Positions 1-9,506 of a DNA stretch of 64,000 bases are shown here, piece after piece. The translations under genes and the position numbers were made by a program. Positions within the stretch are counted from its first letter, which is position 1. Each line of letters begins with the position of its first letter. The stretch spans positions 434,001 through 498,000 of the forward strand of contig NZ_CP078093.1 in assembly GCF_019203185.1 (NCBI RefSeq). The letters run 5' to 3'. This stretch comes from Crassaminicella indica. GTDB taxonomy: Bacteria > Bacillota > Clostridia > Peptostreptococcales > Thermotaleaceae. The notes under the pieces are model-generated. The model searched no databases, was not told the origin of the DNA, and was given only the letters and a program-made list of their open reading frames with translations.

Positions 1-709
1 CATCTCGCACTATTCCTGCTCTATATAATATTTCATTTATTTCTTCTGCATTAGATGGATATTTTTCACCTATAATGCAACATATTGCATGGATAAATAG
101 CTTTCCTTCCATTTTATGAATATCAAAATAGTGAGCATCCTTTGTTATATTTGAAGAAAAAAGAGCTAATGGCGTTAACCTATTTTTAGAAAAGCTCAAA
201 TTATTTACAGCATTTCTTATATTCGTCAATAAATATTTCAATGTGTCAGGATTCTCTTCGTATTTTTTGATAATAGTATTGTATCCATATTTTTTTTCCT
301 CCAAAGCAGTCTTTAACCACAAATACCCCTTTGTACCTTCAAATTCTTTTAAAACATTATTAAAATAAATTTCTATTTTATTTTTTCTGATTTCCTTTAA
401 TTCTTTATTAGTCAATAAATCATCCTTAAAATATATTTTTAATACTTCAACAAAATCAATCCCCTCAAATTTTCCCTTACAAAAATAATCCAAAAATTTT
501 TTCACAGAAAGTCTTACCGTTTTTTCTGCATAAAATTTGTGATTAATTGCCCCTAAAATAATTCCTTCTTCATGAGATAAATCCTCTAGAAGAATCATCC
601 CTGATAATTTTCCAAGCTGTTTGTATTTATCACGAATTCCTTTTAATATTCTTGTGTATCCTTTATGCTTTTTCAAAAAGCAAATAGCTTCTTTTACTTT
701 ATCGTCCAT
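1..709 (-). CDS. jetD: Wadjet JetD, N-terminal part (cut by window edge)
   Basis: An open frame of 236 codons runs from an ATG at 709 off the left edge, so the C-terminus is missing. It begins 9 bases after the jetC stop with a strong GGGGGT ribosome site lying across that stop, so it is the fourth gene of the operon. The visible part is rich in Lys, Glu and Leu, with segments such as AINHKFYAEKTVRLSV and KGYLWLKTALEE that resemble the DUF3323 N-terminal half of TIGR02679 proteins. In that family the C-terminal DUF2399 half is Toprim-like and is the DNA-cutting subunit; it lies outside the window. The family call rests mainly on operon position plus this resemblance. Confidence 0.8.
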   Translation of the reverse strand, partial: MDDKVKEAICFLKKHKGYTRILKGIRDKYKQLGKLSGMILLEDLSHEEGIILGAINHKFYAEKTVRLSVKKFLDYFCKGKFEGIDFVEVLKIYFKDDLLTNKELKEIRKNKIEIYFNNVLKEFEGTKGYLWLKTALEEKKYGYNTIIKKYEENPDTLKYLLTNIRNAVNNLSFSKNRLTPLALFSSNITKDAHYFDIHKMEGKLFIHAICCIIGEKYPSNAEEINEILYRAGIVRD

Positions 710-718
710 AGATACCCC

Positions 719-3700
719 CTACACCAAGCATTTTTTCTCTATACCATTCCAATGGTATCTAATGACTGCAACAACATCATCATTTTCTTCTCTAACCAGT
801 TCACATATTGAAAGATTGTCTACCGTATCATAATCTCCCCAAAGAATCTGAGAATTGATTATATAATCTAAATCAAGATCTTTAAGGAGTCTAAACATAT
901 CTCTTATATTGTTCTCATCTACTCCTGCAAAAGCTTCATCCATAGCTATTATGTGTGGACAATCTCCTCTTGCATTATCGTATCTTGCATAAACTGCTGA
1001 AAACAACGGAATATACATAGACATCGCTTTTTCTCCACCAGAAAATTGAAAAAAAGCATTGTTAGTTAACTCTCTTTTTCTTTCTCCTTTTTTTGTGAAA
1101 TATAGCTTAAATTCATACCACTTTCTATAATCTAATACTTCCTTGATAATAGTATGATAGTTTCTTGCCTCTCCTGTTTCTTCACAGCTTCTAATAGCTT
1201 CTTTTACCTTATCTCCAAAGTGATTAGCCAATTTTTTCATATCCTCTTCACTTGCAATATTTCCTCTTTCAAGAATCTTTAAAAGCTGCGCTATGTCCAA
1301 CTGGCCTTCACTTTCTGCTTTTTTAGGAATCCATCTTAAGCTTAAAGCAAGACTACTCGATGTGTTCATAGATTCCATCAAAGCATTTATTTTATCTACC
1401 CAAGTCTTAGATAAATATATTTTGCTTCTGATTTTTGTACTGATAGTATTTAAAAGTATCTCCTCAAAAATTCTCCTTTCTTCATTACTGATCAATAGCT
1501 TGATCTCTTCTATATCTTTCTCAATTTTTGAGGATAATTCATAAAAGGAAATTTCTCTCCCCTGAACTCTACACCTTATATCTACTCTTTCACAGCCCTT
1601 ATAAATACTTTTAATCGATTCATCTATATTATATTTATCAAAAATAGTAATCTGTTTTAATGCAAAATCTCTAAGCTCAGCTCCATTTTTACTGATACTT
1701 TCTATCAATGCACTTGAATAAAATTCTCTTCCCTTTTCTTCTTCCAATTTTGCAAGAGAAATAATTTTTTTAGTAATCTCAATGAGTTCTCCCTCTTCTT
1801 TGTCTAAAACATAACCTAATGCATATTCCTCTAAAAATATTTCTTCTAGTATGCAAAGAATTTTTTCCTCTTCTTCTAACTTGTTGATTTTGCTCTCAAT
1901 GTTTGTTTTTAAATGATCTAAATATTCCTCTAATTTTCCTTTTTTATTTGTACACGATTTAATCATCTCTGGATATTCGTTTTTGATTTTAATACATTTT
2001 TCTAATTCCTCTTCTATTTTATTTATACCCGATGTCTTTAAAACCTCATTAAACGAACATATCTCTTCATTTTTCTCATCATGCTTTTTCTTTGAATAAG
2101 ATATTTCATAATACAGCTGATCAATTGCATCCCTCACATCCTCTAACCCATCTTCTATAGTTTTTATATGTGATGTAAGGCTCCTTAAATTATTTTGTTT
2201 TACTCTTAGTTCTGATAACCCATTATAATAATCATCTGCACATTCTTTTGCTTCTTGAAAAGCCTCTAGATTTTTATTAAGGTTTATTCCTTCTGTTTTT
2301 TCCCATACCATTTTTTTATGCTGCTTTAGCTTTTCTGACACTTCAAAAAATCTTTCTTCTTCTTGGATCAAGCTATTATGAATACTTTTTAAATCTCTTT
2401 CACCTTCATCAATCAACTTTAATGCTTCTCTTAAATCTTCGCTTTTAGGTTCAAGCTTCATATCGTTTTCAAGCTTCTTTAAACAATTCTCAATTTGAAT
2501 AATTTCTAATTCTCTTTCATTTACCTCATCCGTTAGCAGTTCTATAGCTTTTAAATTCTCCTCTATTAGCCTTTCTCTATGTCTTTTTCTACTGTTTCCT
2601 CCAATATACTTTAGTATATAATTTTCTGATGCCTTTCCCCTTAAAGCACCTATTTTATAATTTCCATTCTCATCTATAAAAACTAACTCATCATCTACTA
2701 AAAATATTCCCTGTAAGACACGATCTACTGTTTGATAAGATACTCCCTCTAGTCCTTCTTTATCTACTTGAAAATAAGTTGTAAGATTATGCTTCATGAT
2801 ATTTTCTTTAGCAAATATATAACGGTCCCATTCTCCTTCTTGAAATTGCAATACTTCTTCTTTATATTTTTCATCAACAATTAAAGCATCAAGCATTCCC
2901 ATATCCACAAAAGCACTCTCTATAGCTTTTTTTATATCCTCTGAAACATCATCTTTAAAATCTATAGCTTTATATAAAGGTACATATGGTATCCCGCGAT
3001 CAGATAATTTCTGTCTATTTCTTATAACCCCTTCACTTCTGTTAGGCTCAATTTCTTTTGCAGCTCTTAGTACTTCAATCTCTTTATTAAAAGCTTCTAT
3101 ATTTATTTTTACTTCTTGAATCTGCCTCTTTTTTCTTTCTATATTTAAAGTAAATGTATTTTTCTTCGTATTGTACGCATCTCTTATAACTTTGTTTAGA
3201 TCTCCTAGTAAAAAAGTATCAGAAATATTATCAATAGCTGAAAAAAGACTCTGCTTTTCATCATCATAAAGCTTTATGATCTGATTGTTTTCATTCCATT
3301 TTATATAATGAACCTTTAATTCTTCCTTTGTATTTAGTAAAATTTCTTCTCTTTTAATAAGCTCTTCTTTAGCTGCTTTAAAATCCCTTTGAAGCTTTTC
3401 CTTTTCCTGAAGAACATTACTATAGTCTTTTTGTATACTTTCAAATAATGTCAATGCTTTTATAGCTTCTTTTATTTTATTCATATATTTATTAATAGAA
3501 ATCTTAACAAATTGCAGATTATAACCTTCTAAATCCTTAACCATTTCATCCTTTAATATTTTTCCTTCTTCAAATCCAAATTCTTCGCTTAATATATAAA
3601 GTTCTTTCATTTCTTTTTTTATCTGATAGTGAATATGTTCATATTCATTCTGTATACTTTTAAGCTTCTCTTCTCTCTCTCTTTCTAAATTTTTCTTTTT

Positions 3701-4771
3701 TTCTAATTCATTCTCTTTATTCTTTATAATATCCTTTAACTCTAACACTTCTTTTTCAAGCCTAATTAAGGCTTCCTTCACTCTTAATGCATCATCATTT
3801 CTTAAATGCTCGTACTTTATTTCTGCATCCTTAAGCACTGATTCATATTTTTTTATCTCATTTTTCATATTAGAAAGCTCTTCTTCTTTGCTTTTATAAT
3901 TATTTTTAAGCGCTTTCACTTCACCCTTTAACTTTATGATGTCATTATTTTTTTCATAAAACCTCATTCCCTTTTCATATAAACAAAATTTATTATATCT
4001 ATCATAATAATTTTTTATATTTTTTGTAGCCTTTAATGCTCTTTGCAATTCCTCTAATGAATTCTGAAGATTATCCATACTCTCCATAGATTCAGACATA
4101 GGTCTTAAATCATCTTCAGATAATACCCTCAAAGAGCCTTCAAGGATTTTATATATTTCTGTAGGCTTAAAATCTTTAGACAACTTCGGACTTCTTAATT
4201 GAATCAATAGATTTATAAGCTCTTCATATCTTTCACAATCATCAAAGCCAAAGAGGTATTCGTTTACCTTTTCCATATATTTCCTTTGACCTGTTGTAAA
4301 AAATCCCCCTTTGCCTATTGCATTTTCAAGCTGCTTTTTAGTAAGAGGTATAAAGGTTCCTGCATCTTTATATAAATATATATCTTGATTAATTCTTCTG
4401 CCATCTGTTACAATAAAATACCAAGAGTCTAAAGGTCTATTTCTTACAGCCTTCATCCCCATTCCAATAGTTAGATAATTTTCTGTACTTTTTCTCTTGA
4501 ATTCAATATAAAGATAAGCAGTCTTTTCATCTGTTTCCTCATCTAGTAAGTAATTCTCCATTTTTCTAGATTTTGTTCCAAATGGATCTAATCTTTCTGG
4601 AGCTTTGTTCCCATCAAGCAAAAGGGGTATAAAGCTCTGCATCGTTACAGATTTCCCGCTTCCATTGCTACCTCTTAATAAAAGCTTTCCATCAGCTAAC
4701 TCAAATTCTTCAAAATCATAATACCAAAAATTCACCAATCCTAATTTATTGGCTACCCATCTATTTTCCAT
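719..4771 (-). CDS. jetC: Wadjet JetC, SMC-like ATPase (TIGR02680 type)
   Basis: This 1350-residue protein has the layout of an SMC/Rad50-type ATPase. The N-terminus has the segment LVNFWYYDFEEF and a Walker A motif GSNGSGKS near residue 37. About 900 residues of Glu/Lys-rich coiled coil follow, with a more globular hinge-like part near the middle. The C-terminal head has the signature FSGGEKA and Walker B IIAMDEAFAGVD. In Wadjet systems this subunit forms an ATP-driven DNA-extruding motor that senses small closed circles. The start at 4771 is chosen because AGGAGG sits 8 bases upstream; an adjacent ATG at 4774 is possible. The start overlaps the end of jetB, so translation is probably coupled. 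Confidence 0.92.
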   Translation of the reverse strand: MENRWVANKLGLVNFWYYDFEEFELADGKLLLRGSNGSGKSVTMQSFIPLLLDGNKAPERLDPFGTKSRKMENYLLDEETDEKTAYLYIEFKRKSTENYLTIGMGMKAVRNRPLDSWYFIVTDGRRINQDIYLYKDAGTFIPLTKKQLENAIGKGGFFTTGQRKYMEKVNEYLFGFDDCERYEELINLLIQLRSPKLSKDFKPTEIYKILEGSLRVLSEDDLRPMSESMESMDNLQNSLEELQRALKATKNIKNYYDRYNKFCLYEKGMRFYEKNNDIIKLKGEVKALKNNYKSKEEELSNMKNEIKKYESVLKDAEIKYEHLRNDDALRVKEALIRLEKEVLELKDIIKNKENELEKKKNLEREREEKLKSIQNEYEHIHYQIKKEMKELYILSEEFGFEEGKILKDEMVKDLEGYNLQFVKISINKYMNKIKEAIKALTLFESIQKDYSNVLQEKEKLQRDFKAAKEELIKREEILLNTKEELKVHYIKWNENNQIIKLYDDEKQSLFSAIDNISDTFLLGDLNKVIRDAYNTKKNTFTLNIERKKRQIQEVKINIEAFNKEIEVLRAAKEIEPNRSEGVIRNRQKLSDRGIPYVPLYKAIDFKDDVSEDIKKAIESAFVDMGMLDALIVDEKYKEEVLQFQEGEWDRYIFAKENIMKHNLTTYFQVDKEGLEGVSYQTVDRVLQGIFLVDDELVFIDENGNYKIGALRGKASENYILKYIGGNSRKRHRERLIEENLKAIELLTDEVNERELEIIQIENCLKKLENDMKLEPKSEDLREALKLIDEGERDLKSIHNSLIQEEERFFEVSEKLKQHKKMVWEKTEGINLNKNLEAFQEAKECADDYYNGLSELRVKQNNLRSLTSHIKTIEDGLEDVRDAIDQLYYEISYSKKKHDEKNEEICSFNEVLKTSGINKIEEELEKCIKIKNEYPEMIKSCTNKKGKLEEYLDHLKTNIESKINKLEEEEKILCILEEIFLEEYALGYVLDKEEGELIEITKKIISLAKLEEEKGREFYSSALIESISKNGAELRDFALKQITIFDKYNIDESIKSIYKGCERVDIRCRVQGREISFYELSSKIEKDIEEIKLLISNEERRIFEEILLNTISTKIRSKIYLSKTWVDKINALMESMNTSSSLALSLRWIPKKAESEGQLDIAQLLKILERGNIASEEDMKKLANHFGDKVKEAIRSCEETGEARNYHTIIKEVLDYRKWYEFKLYFTKKGERKRELTNNAFFQFSGGEKAMSMYIPLFSAVYARYDNARGDCPHIIAMDEAFAGVDENNIRDMFRLLKDLDLDYIINSQILWGDYDTVDNLSICELVREENDDVVAVIRYHWNGIEKKCLV

Positions 4772-5897
4772 CATGCCCACCTCCTGCATAATTTGATGGA
4801 TAATCTCCTATTACTTTTCCAACCAATGGATAAATATTAATATTATCATCTACTTTAACCATACAAAAGCTTTTCATATATTCCAAAATATCATGAACAA
4901 GCTTATCTAAACTACACTCTCTGTATTCCTTACTCCAACCATTACCCATTTCCTTTTTTAAATCTTTTACAAATTCATTAAAAGCTTCATGTGTCATAGA
5001 AATTAAATCATTTATTTTTCTATTAAGCTTTCCTTCCTTTACAGCATTAAAAATCTTTTTATTCAAATGAAGGACTATATCACTTATTCCAGCAGATGAA
5101 GGAAATGTTCCTTTTAATCTATCTCCCTCAGCAAGCACAGCTATCGCACCATTTCGATGTACATGTAGCGACCAATTCAAATATTTTCTAAAATCTCCTT
5201 CTATAATATTTCTATAATTCTTAATATAAAGATAATCTTCATCCTCAGCTCCTTCATTATATACTACAGGAGATAGAAGTAATCTTCTATAAACTCTATT
5301 TTTTCTTAAAAAACCTCTTCCGCTATCTAAGAATTCTCCATAATCCTCTTCTAAATCTCTATAGCTTGTACACTTCATAATATCTATAGAAAAACTCCTC
5401 ACCATATATCTAGACAAACCTGTACTTTCATATAAAACCTCTGTAGAAGTATCTCTCGTAAATTCATTTTCTTCACCATCATTTATAAGAATTATATTTT
5501 GATTTAATGCAAATTTCATCACTTTTATAAGAGAACGTCTTGTTTGATAATCTGTCCAATCCACCTTCTCTCCCACCGAATTAGCAGCAATAAATTCCGT
5601 CACATGAGATAATAAAAACTGTTCCTCTTTATTTTTGTCCTCTAAAAATATCAAAAGAAGCATTAGAAATATATACTCCCTTATATTGTCAAAATCATCA
5701 ATACCCATCCAACTCTCAGGCCTACCTGGTATCTTTTCAAGCTTAATAAAATCTCCTCTAATAAAAAGATCATACCCTAGCTTGTCTCTAATAAAAGGTT
5801 TAAAGCTTTTATATTTATCTTTTATTTCATAATAAAGGTTCTTATCCTTTTCTTTCACAATAAAATAATTTTCCAATAATTTCTTTAGCACTTCCAT
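4761..5897 (-). CDS. jetB: Wadjet JetB, DUF2398/TIGR02678-type protein
   Basis: A 378-residue protein sits between jetA and jetC. The motif DFDNIREYIFLMLLLIFLED near the N-terminus, the central segment ESTGLSRYMVRSFSIDIM and the C-terminal GKVIGDYPSNYAGG fit the TIGR02678 (DUF2398) family, a kleisin-interacting winged-helix subunit comparable to MukE. No catalytic motif is expected. The ATG at 5897 follows an AGAGGAATAGGA site that overlaps the jetA stop two bases upstream, and its own 3' end overlaps the start of jetC. Tight packing of all four genes supports one transcript and one complex. Confidence 0.88.
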   Translation of the reverse strand: MEVLKKLLENYFIVKEKDKNLYYEIKDKYKSFKPFIRDKLGYDLFIRGDFIKLEKIPGRPESWMGIDDFDNIREYIFLMLLLIFLEDKNKEEQFLLSHVTEFIAANSVGEKVDWTDYQTRRSLIKVMKFALNQNIILINDGEENEFTRDTSTEVLYESTGLSRYMVRSFSIDIMKCTSYRDLEEDYGEFLDSGRGFLRKNRVYRRLLLSPVVYNEGAEDEDYLYIKNYRNIIEGDFRKYLNWSLHVHRNGAIAVLAEGDRLKGTFPSSAGISDIVLHLNKKIFNAVKEGKLNRKINDLISMTHEAFNEFVKDLKKEMGNGWSKEYRECSLDKLVHDILEYMKSFCMVKVDDNINIYPLVGKVIGDYPSNYAGGGHDGK

Positions 5898-5899
5898 TC

Positions 5900-7387
5900 C
5901 TATTCCTCTTTCTTAAATTTGATCACATAATGTGGCATAGTAAAAATCCCATCTTCACATTTAATCTTTATACATTCCTGACAATCATATTTTGTCACAC
6001 TATATTCCCTACCAAATTCAGTTTTTCCCAAACCTTTTTTAGAGCCTTTTCCCTTTGAAAGCCATCTTAATAAAACAACTCTATCCTTTTGTGTAAGCTT
6101 AGGTAATTTTGCAAAATCAATTTGATCATTAAGAATAAACCTTTCCATTAATTCCTTTTCCATCTTCCTTTTTTTTAAAATCTTCTTAAGCCTTTCTTCC
6201 TTCTTCGCTCTTTTATCTATAATAGGGTTTTTTATAATTTTTTCTCTATAGGTTCTAACTCTTGGTTTTGTTATAACCTTTGTAGGCACTTCATCATAAA
6301 TACTACTATTAATGCTTTCCGTTACTCTTGTTTCATCTCCCTTAATATGCTTAGTATTAAATACACCAAATACTAATGAAGACAACTTATTAGCTTCTTC
6401 CATATCCTTACACTCACTAAATAGCTTTGCAATTTTTCTGTATTCCTCTTTTCTATTGGCACTATTATTCCTTTTATCTGCCAGTTGAGAAGCAAATCGT
6501 GTAATCTTTCTAATAATATGATTTGTATTATCAATAAGCTGTTCAATCAAAGGTTCTTTTCCTTTATGTGTAAAGAACCAATCCTTGATGCTTCGAAATC
6601 TTCCTTGATGAATTTCTATAAATTCATCTTCCTTTATATTTGTATTTATATTTGGAATTGTTTTTTCGTGCGCTAAAACTTTATCAATAATTTTTTTTAT
6701 TGCATCATCACTTATATCCTTTAATAATTTTTTTATTAGAACACTATTTAACTGAAGTCCTCTAATAAAATCCCTCAAATAAATAATAAAGCTTTCCTTA
6801 AACATCAAAAACTCTGTTGTTTTCATTAACTCTTCCGTTTTAGGTGAATAAAATCTACTTATATAATCTTGATAGTTCTGATTCAACTCTTTAAAGCTCT
6901 TATTTAACAGCTTCCACCATTCATATACCTCTTTATCCTCTTTTAAAGCAATACTATCGTACCTTTCAAGAAGCTCTCTAAATCTCTCTACTAATGTACA
7001 TTCAAGAGAAGCATTGTTTTCTACTGTCATATTCTCAAGTTTCATTAACATTCTTTCAATTTCAATAGTATAAGGAGAAAGCTGATATCGAAATGCTCTA
7101 TTTTTAAATTCATCTACTGTCCTAACCTTTGTTGTATCAGCAACTGCAATTAAATTTTTCCAGCTAACCAGACTATCTAAATCATTCTTCAGATAATCCT
7201 CTGAATAATCAGCAAATTCTTCATATTTCTTTAAAATTTCATAAATCTCCTCTTTATACAGCCAATATTTCATTTTTTCATAGCACTTATACATACATCT
7301 AATAATAGCTCTATATCTCCATGTGTTTTCTGTTGCTAAATATTTCGCTTCATCAATCTGAGCTTTTACACTTATATCTAATTTCAT
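5900..7387 (-). CDS. jetA: Wadjet JetA, DUF2397/TIGR02677-type protein
   Basis: First gene of the operon; 495 residues from the ATG at 7387, which has AGAGGAAGG placed 7 bases upstream. A longer frame to 7480 exists but lacks a good ribosome site. The N-terminal segment AKYLATENTWRYRAIIRCMY matches the usual opening of TIGR02677 (DUF2397) proteins, the kleisin-like subunit of type III Wadjet. The C-terminal 120 residues are very basic (KKEERLKKILKKRKMEKE), then a short acidic-to-basic tail. I see no convincing sigma-70 promoter just upstream; a 10-base palindrome (GCCTTAAGGC, 7498-7507) lies about 110 bases before the start. Confidence 0.88.
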   Translation of the reverse strand: MKLDISVKAQIDEAKYLATENTWRYRAIIRCMYKCYEKMKYWLYKEEIYEILKKYEEFADYSEDYLKNDLDSLVSWKNLIAVADTTKVRTVDEFKNRAFRYQLSPYTIEIERMLMKLENMTVENNASLECTLVERFRELLERYDSIALKEDKEVYEWWKLLNKSFKELNQNYQDYISRFYSPKTEELMKTTEFLMFKESFIIYLRDFIRGLQLNSVLIKKLLKDISDDAIKKIIDKVLAHEKTIPNINTNIKEDEFIEIHQGRFRSIKDWFFTHKGKEPLIEQLIDNTNHIIRKITRFASQLADKRNNSANRKEEYRKIAKLFSECKDMEEANKLSSLVFGVFNTKHIKGDETRVTESINSSIYDEVPTKVITKPRVRTYREKIIKNPIIDKRAKKEERLKKILKKRKMEKELMERFILNDQIDFAKLPKLTQKDRVVLLRWLSKGKGSKKGLGKTEFGREYSVTKYDCQECIKIKCEDGIFTMPHYVIKFKKEE

Positions 7388-7520
7388 AAAGCCTTCCTCT
7401 CTTATTTTAACGTTTAATCTCCTAAAATATTTTTGTCTTCGAGCATTTTTCTCTATAAAAGCATTATTTAAATACATCATATCATATCTTTTTTAAAGCC
7501 TTAAGGCCAATTTATATTTC

Positions 7521-7567
7521 AAATAAAAAATAGGAGAAAAACTCCTCTTTACAGTGCTTTTCTCCTA
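7521..7567 (-). terminator. Rho-independent terminator of the hut operon
   Basis: A perfect 10-base inverted repeat (TAGGAGAAAA at 7531-7540 and TTTTCTCCTA at 7558-7567) is followed on the minus strand by TTTTTTATTT. It ends the fhs-hutU-ftcD-hutI-fchA transcript and separates it from the Wadjet operon. Confidence 0.85.
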
Positions 7568-7601
7568 AAAATCTATTATAAATTTTTCATAATAAACGTC
7601 A

Positions 7602-8219
7602 CTACAATACAACCTTTGATAAAATATCCTTCTCTATGTTTTCAACATTTTCTTCAAGCTCTTTTACTTCTTTTGCTACTTCCTCTACAAATTCAGTATC
7701 CTTAATAGAACCTAAATTTATCTTAACATTGTACAATGCAGAAAGTACTGCTGTTCTTGCCATCATCGCTGCTACTGCACCATCTGTTACTGCATTTTGG
7801 TTACCCTTTACTACTATCTTTTCTATAGTTTTCATGATTTCAAAGGCATCCTTTGCAACCTCCAATGGAACTAATGCTGCTTTTTTCGTAGCTTCTTGTA
7901 TAGCAGTCTTTCTAGTTTCCTTTTCTTCATCTGTTTCCTTTGGTAGCTTAAAAGCTTTCATCACATCATTAAATGCATCTGAATCTTTATCAATATATTC
8001 TATAAATCTACTCCTATATTTTTCTGCATCTTTTTTAATGCTTTTCATTTCTTCTTCTACTTCCATATATTTTTTCTTTCCAATAGTTAAATTCGCAACC
8101 ATTTCCATAAGTGCAATTGATACAGCTGCACTTAGAGCTGCAACACTTCCCCCACCCGGAACTGGTTCATTAGATGCCAATTTTTCTAGGAATTCTTTTA
8201 TATTCATATTTACCAGCAT
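7602..8219 (-). CDS. fchA: Formiminotetrahydrofolate cyclodeaminase
   Basis: A 205-residue FTCD_C family protein. It releases ammonia from 5-formimino-THF to give 5,10-methenyl-THF, the step after FtcD in histidine breakdown. The glycine-rich segment PVPGGGSVAALSAAVSIALM near residues 20-39 is the folate-binding hallmark of the family, and the length is normal for the single-domain clostridial form. The ATG at 8219 has AGGAGG 7 bases upstream. It is the last gene of the fhs-hutU-ftcD-hutI-fchA unit, 23 bases after hutI. Together with FtcD it replaces the two-domain animal enzyme. Confidence 0.93.
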   Translation of the reverse strand: MLVNMNIKEFLEKLASNEPVPGGGSVAALSAAVSIALMEMVANLTIGKKKYMEVEEEMKSIKKDAEKYRSRFIEYIDKDSDAFNDVMKAFKLPKETDEEKETRKTAIQEATKKAALVPLEVAKDAFEIMKTIEKIVVKGNQNAVTDGAVAAMMARTAVLSALYNVKINLGSIKDTEFVEEVAKEVKELEENVENIEKDILSKVVL

Positions 8220-8242
8220 TCTATTTCCTCCTGTTTTATATT

Positions 8243-9499
8243 TTATTGTTCTTTATCAAATACCAATACCCCATTCTTTATAACCTTCTCTACAGTGCTT
8301 ACCCCTATATGATAAGGAATAAAATCATAAGATGGAAATTCTAGTATAACAATATCTCCTTTTTTCCCTACATCAATGCTACCAATTTCATCTGCTCTTC
8401 CTACAGCTGCAGCACCATTAATAGTAAGAGCTGTTATAGCTTCTTCAATAGTCATATTCATATATAAAGTAGATAAAGCAAATACTAAAGGAATAGATTC
8501 TGTAAAACAGCTTCCTGGGTTCAAATCTGTCGCCAGCGCTACTGCACAATTTTGGTCAATCATAAATCTAGCTCTTGCAAAATCTTCCTTCAAGCTAAAT
8601 GCTGTACAAGGTAAGATAGTTGCTATAACACCACTCTCTGCCATAGCTTTAATTCCTTTATCAGATGCTTGAAGTAAATGATCTGCTGATACAGCTCCTA
8701 ATTCTGCCGCAAGCTCTGATCCTCCAAACCTTACAATTTCATCTGCATGAAGCTTTAACTTCATTCCCATTTCCTTTGCTTTGCTTAAAAGTCTTCTTGA
8801 CTGTTCAATAGAGAACACATTTTTCTCGCAGAAAACATCACAAAAGTCTGCTAAATTTCTTTCTACTACTACTGGAAGAACATTCTCAATAATATCCTCA
8901 ATAAATTCATCTTCCCTATCCTTATATTCTTTAGGAACTGCATGAGCTCCTAAATAAGTTCTTACTATATCTATTGGATGAGTTCTTTCCAGCTCTTCCA
9001 TCACTTCTAGTTGCTTAATTTCTGTATCAAAATCTAATCCATATCCGCTTTTTCCTTCAACTGTTGTTACGCCAAAGGAAAGCATCGTATCCAGCCTTCT
9101 TTTTCCAAGTCTTATAAGTTCCTCTTTTGATGCTTTCCTTGTTGCTTCTACTGTATTGACAATTCCTCCGCCTCTTTTCATAATTTCCATATAGCTGTCC
9201 CCACGAAGTCTCCATCCAAATTCTTCTGCACGGTATCCACCAAATACAAAGTGAGTATGAGAATCAATAAATCCAGGTAAAACTGCTTTTTCAGTTGCAT
9301 CTATTATATTGTACTTTGATTCATCTATATCCTTTAAAGCTTCATCTGTTTTTCCAACAGCTTTAATTATTCCATCTTCAATTATGACCGTACCATTTTC
9401 AATAACATAAAGCTCTGACATTTCTTTTCCATGCTTTGCAGCAAATCCACTACAAGTTACAAGTTGTGAAGCATTTTTTATGATCAAATTTTTATTCAT
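8243..9499 (-). CDS. hutI: Imidazolonepropionase
   Basis: A 418-residue amidohydrolase that opens imidazolone-5-propionate to formiminoglutamate, the third step of histidine degradation. It shows the metal-binding DSHTHFVFGG near residue 79, the HutI segment EFGWRLRGDSYMEIM, the metal-ligand motif KLHADE, SADHLL, and a late ATDLNPGSCFTES stretch typical of HutI. Length is normal. Its ribosome site (GGAG) lies inside the last codons of ftcD, and the start is 7 bases after that gene's stop, so the two are coupled. The product feeds FtcD rather than a HutG-type formimidoylglutamase, none of which is present here. Confidence 0.95.
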   Translation of the reverse strand: MNKNLIIKNASQLVTCSGFAAKHGKEMSELYVIENGTVIIEDGIIKAVGKTDEALKDIDESKYNIIDATEKAVLPGFIDSHTHFVFGGYRAEEFGWRLRGDSYMEIMKRGGGIVNTVEATRKASKEELIRLGKRRLDTMLSFGVTTVEGKSGYGLDFDTEIKQLEVMEELERTHPIDIVRTYLGAHAVPKEYKDREDEFIEDIIENVLPVVVERNLADFCDVFCEKNVFSIEQSRRLLSKAKEMGMKLKLHADEIVRFGGSELAAELGAVSADHLLQASDKGIKAMAESGVIATILPCTAFSLKEDFARARFMIDQNCAVALATDLNPGSCFTESIPLVFALSTLYMNMTIEEAITALTINGAAAVGRADEIGSIDVGKKGDIVILEFPSYDFIPYHIGVSTVEKVIKNGVLVFDKEQ

Positions 9500-9506
9500 A
9501 GTATCA

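Noticed and set aside
7388-7480. N-terminal extension of jetA to 7480
   Set aside because: No ribosome site at 7480, and the family opening and AGAGGAAGG support the ATG at 7387.
7498-7507. GCCTTAAGGC palindrome upstream of jetA as an operator
   Set aside because: Ten bases only, no promoter of good quality next to it, and such short palindromes are expected by chance.
7636-8283. Long plus-strand frame over fchA
   Set aside because: It mirrors the minus-strand fchA gene, which has a family match and ribosome site; the plus frame has neither.
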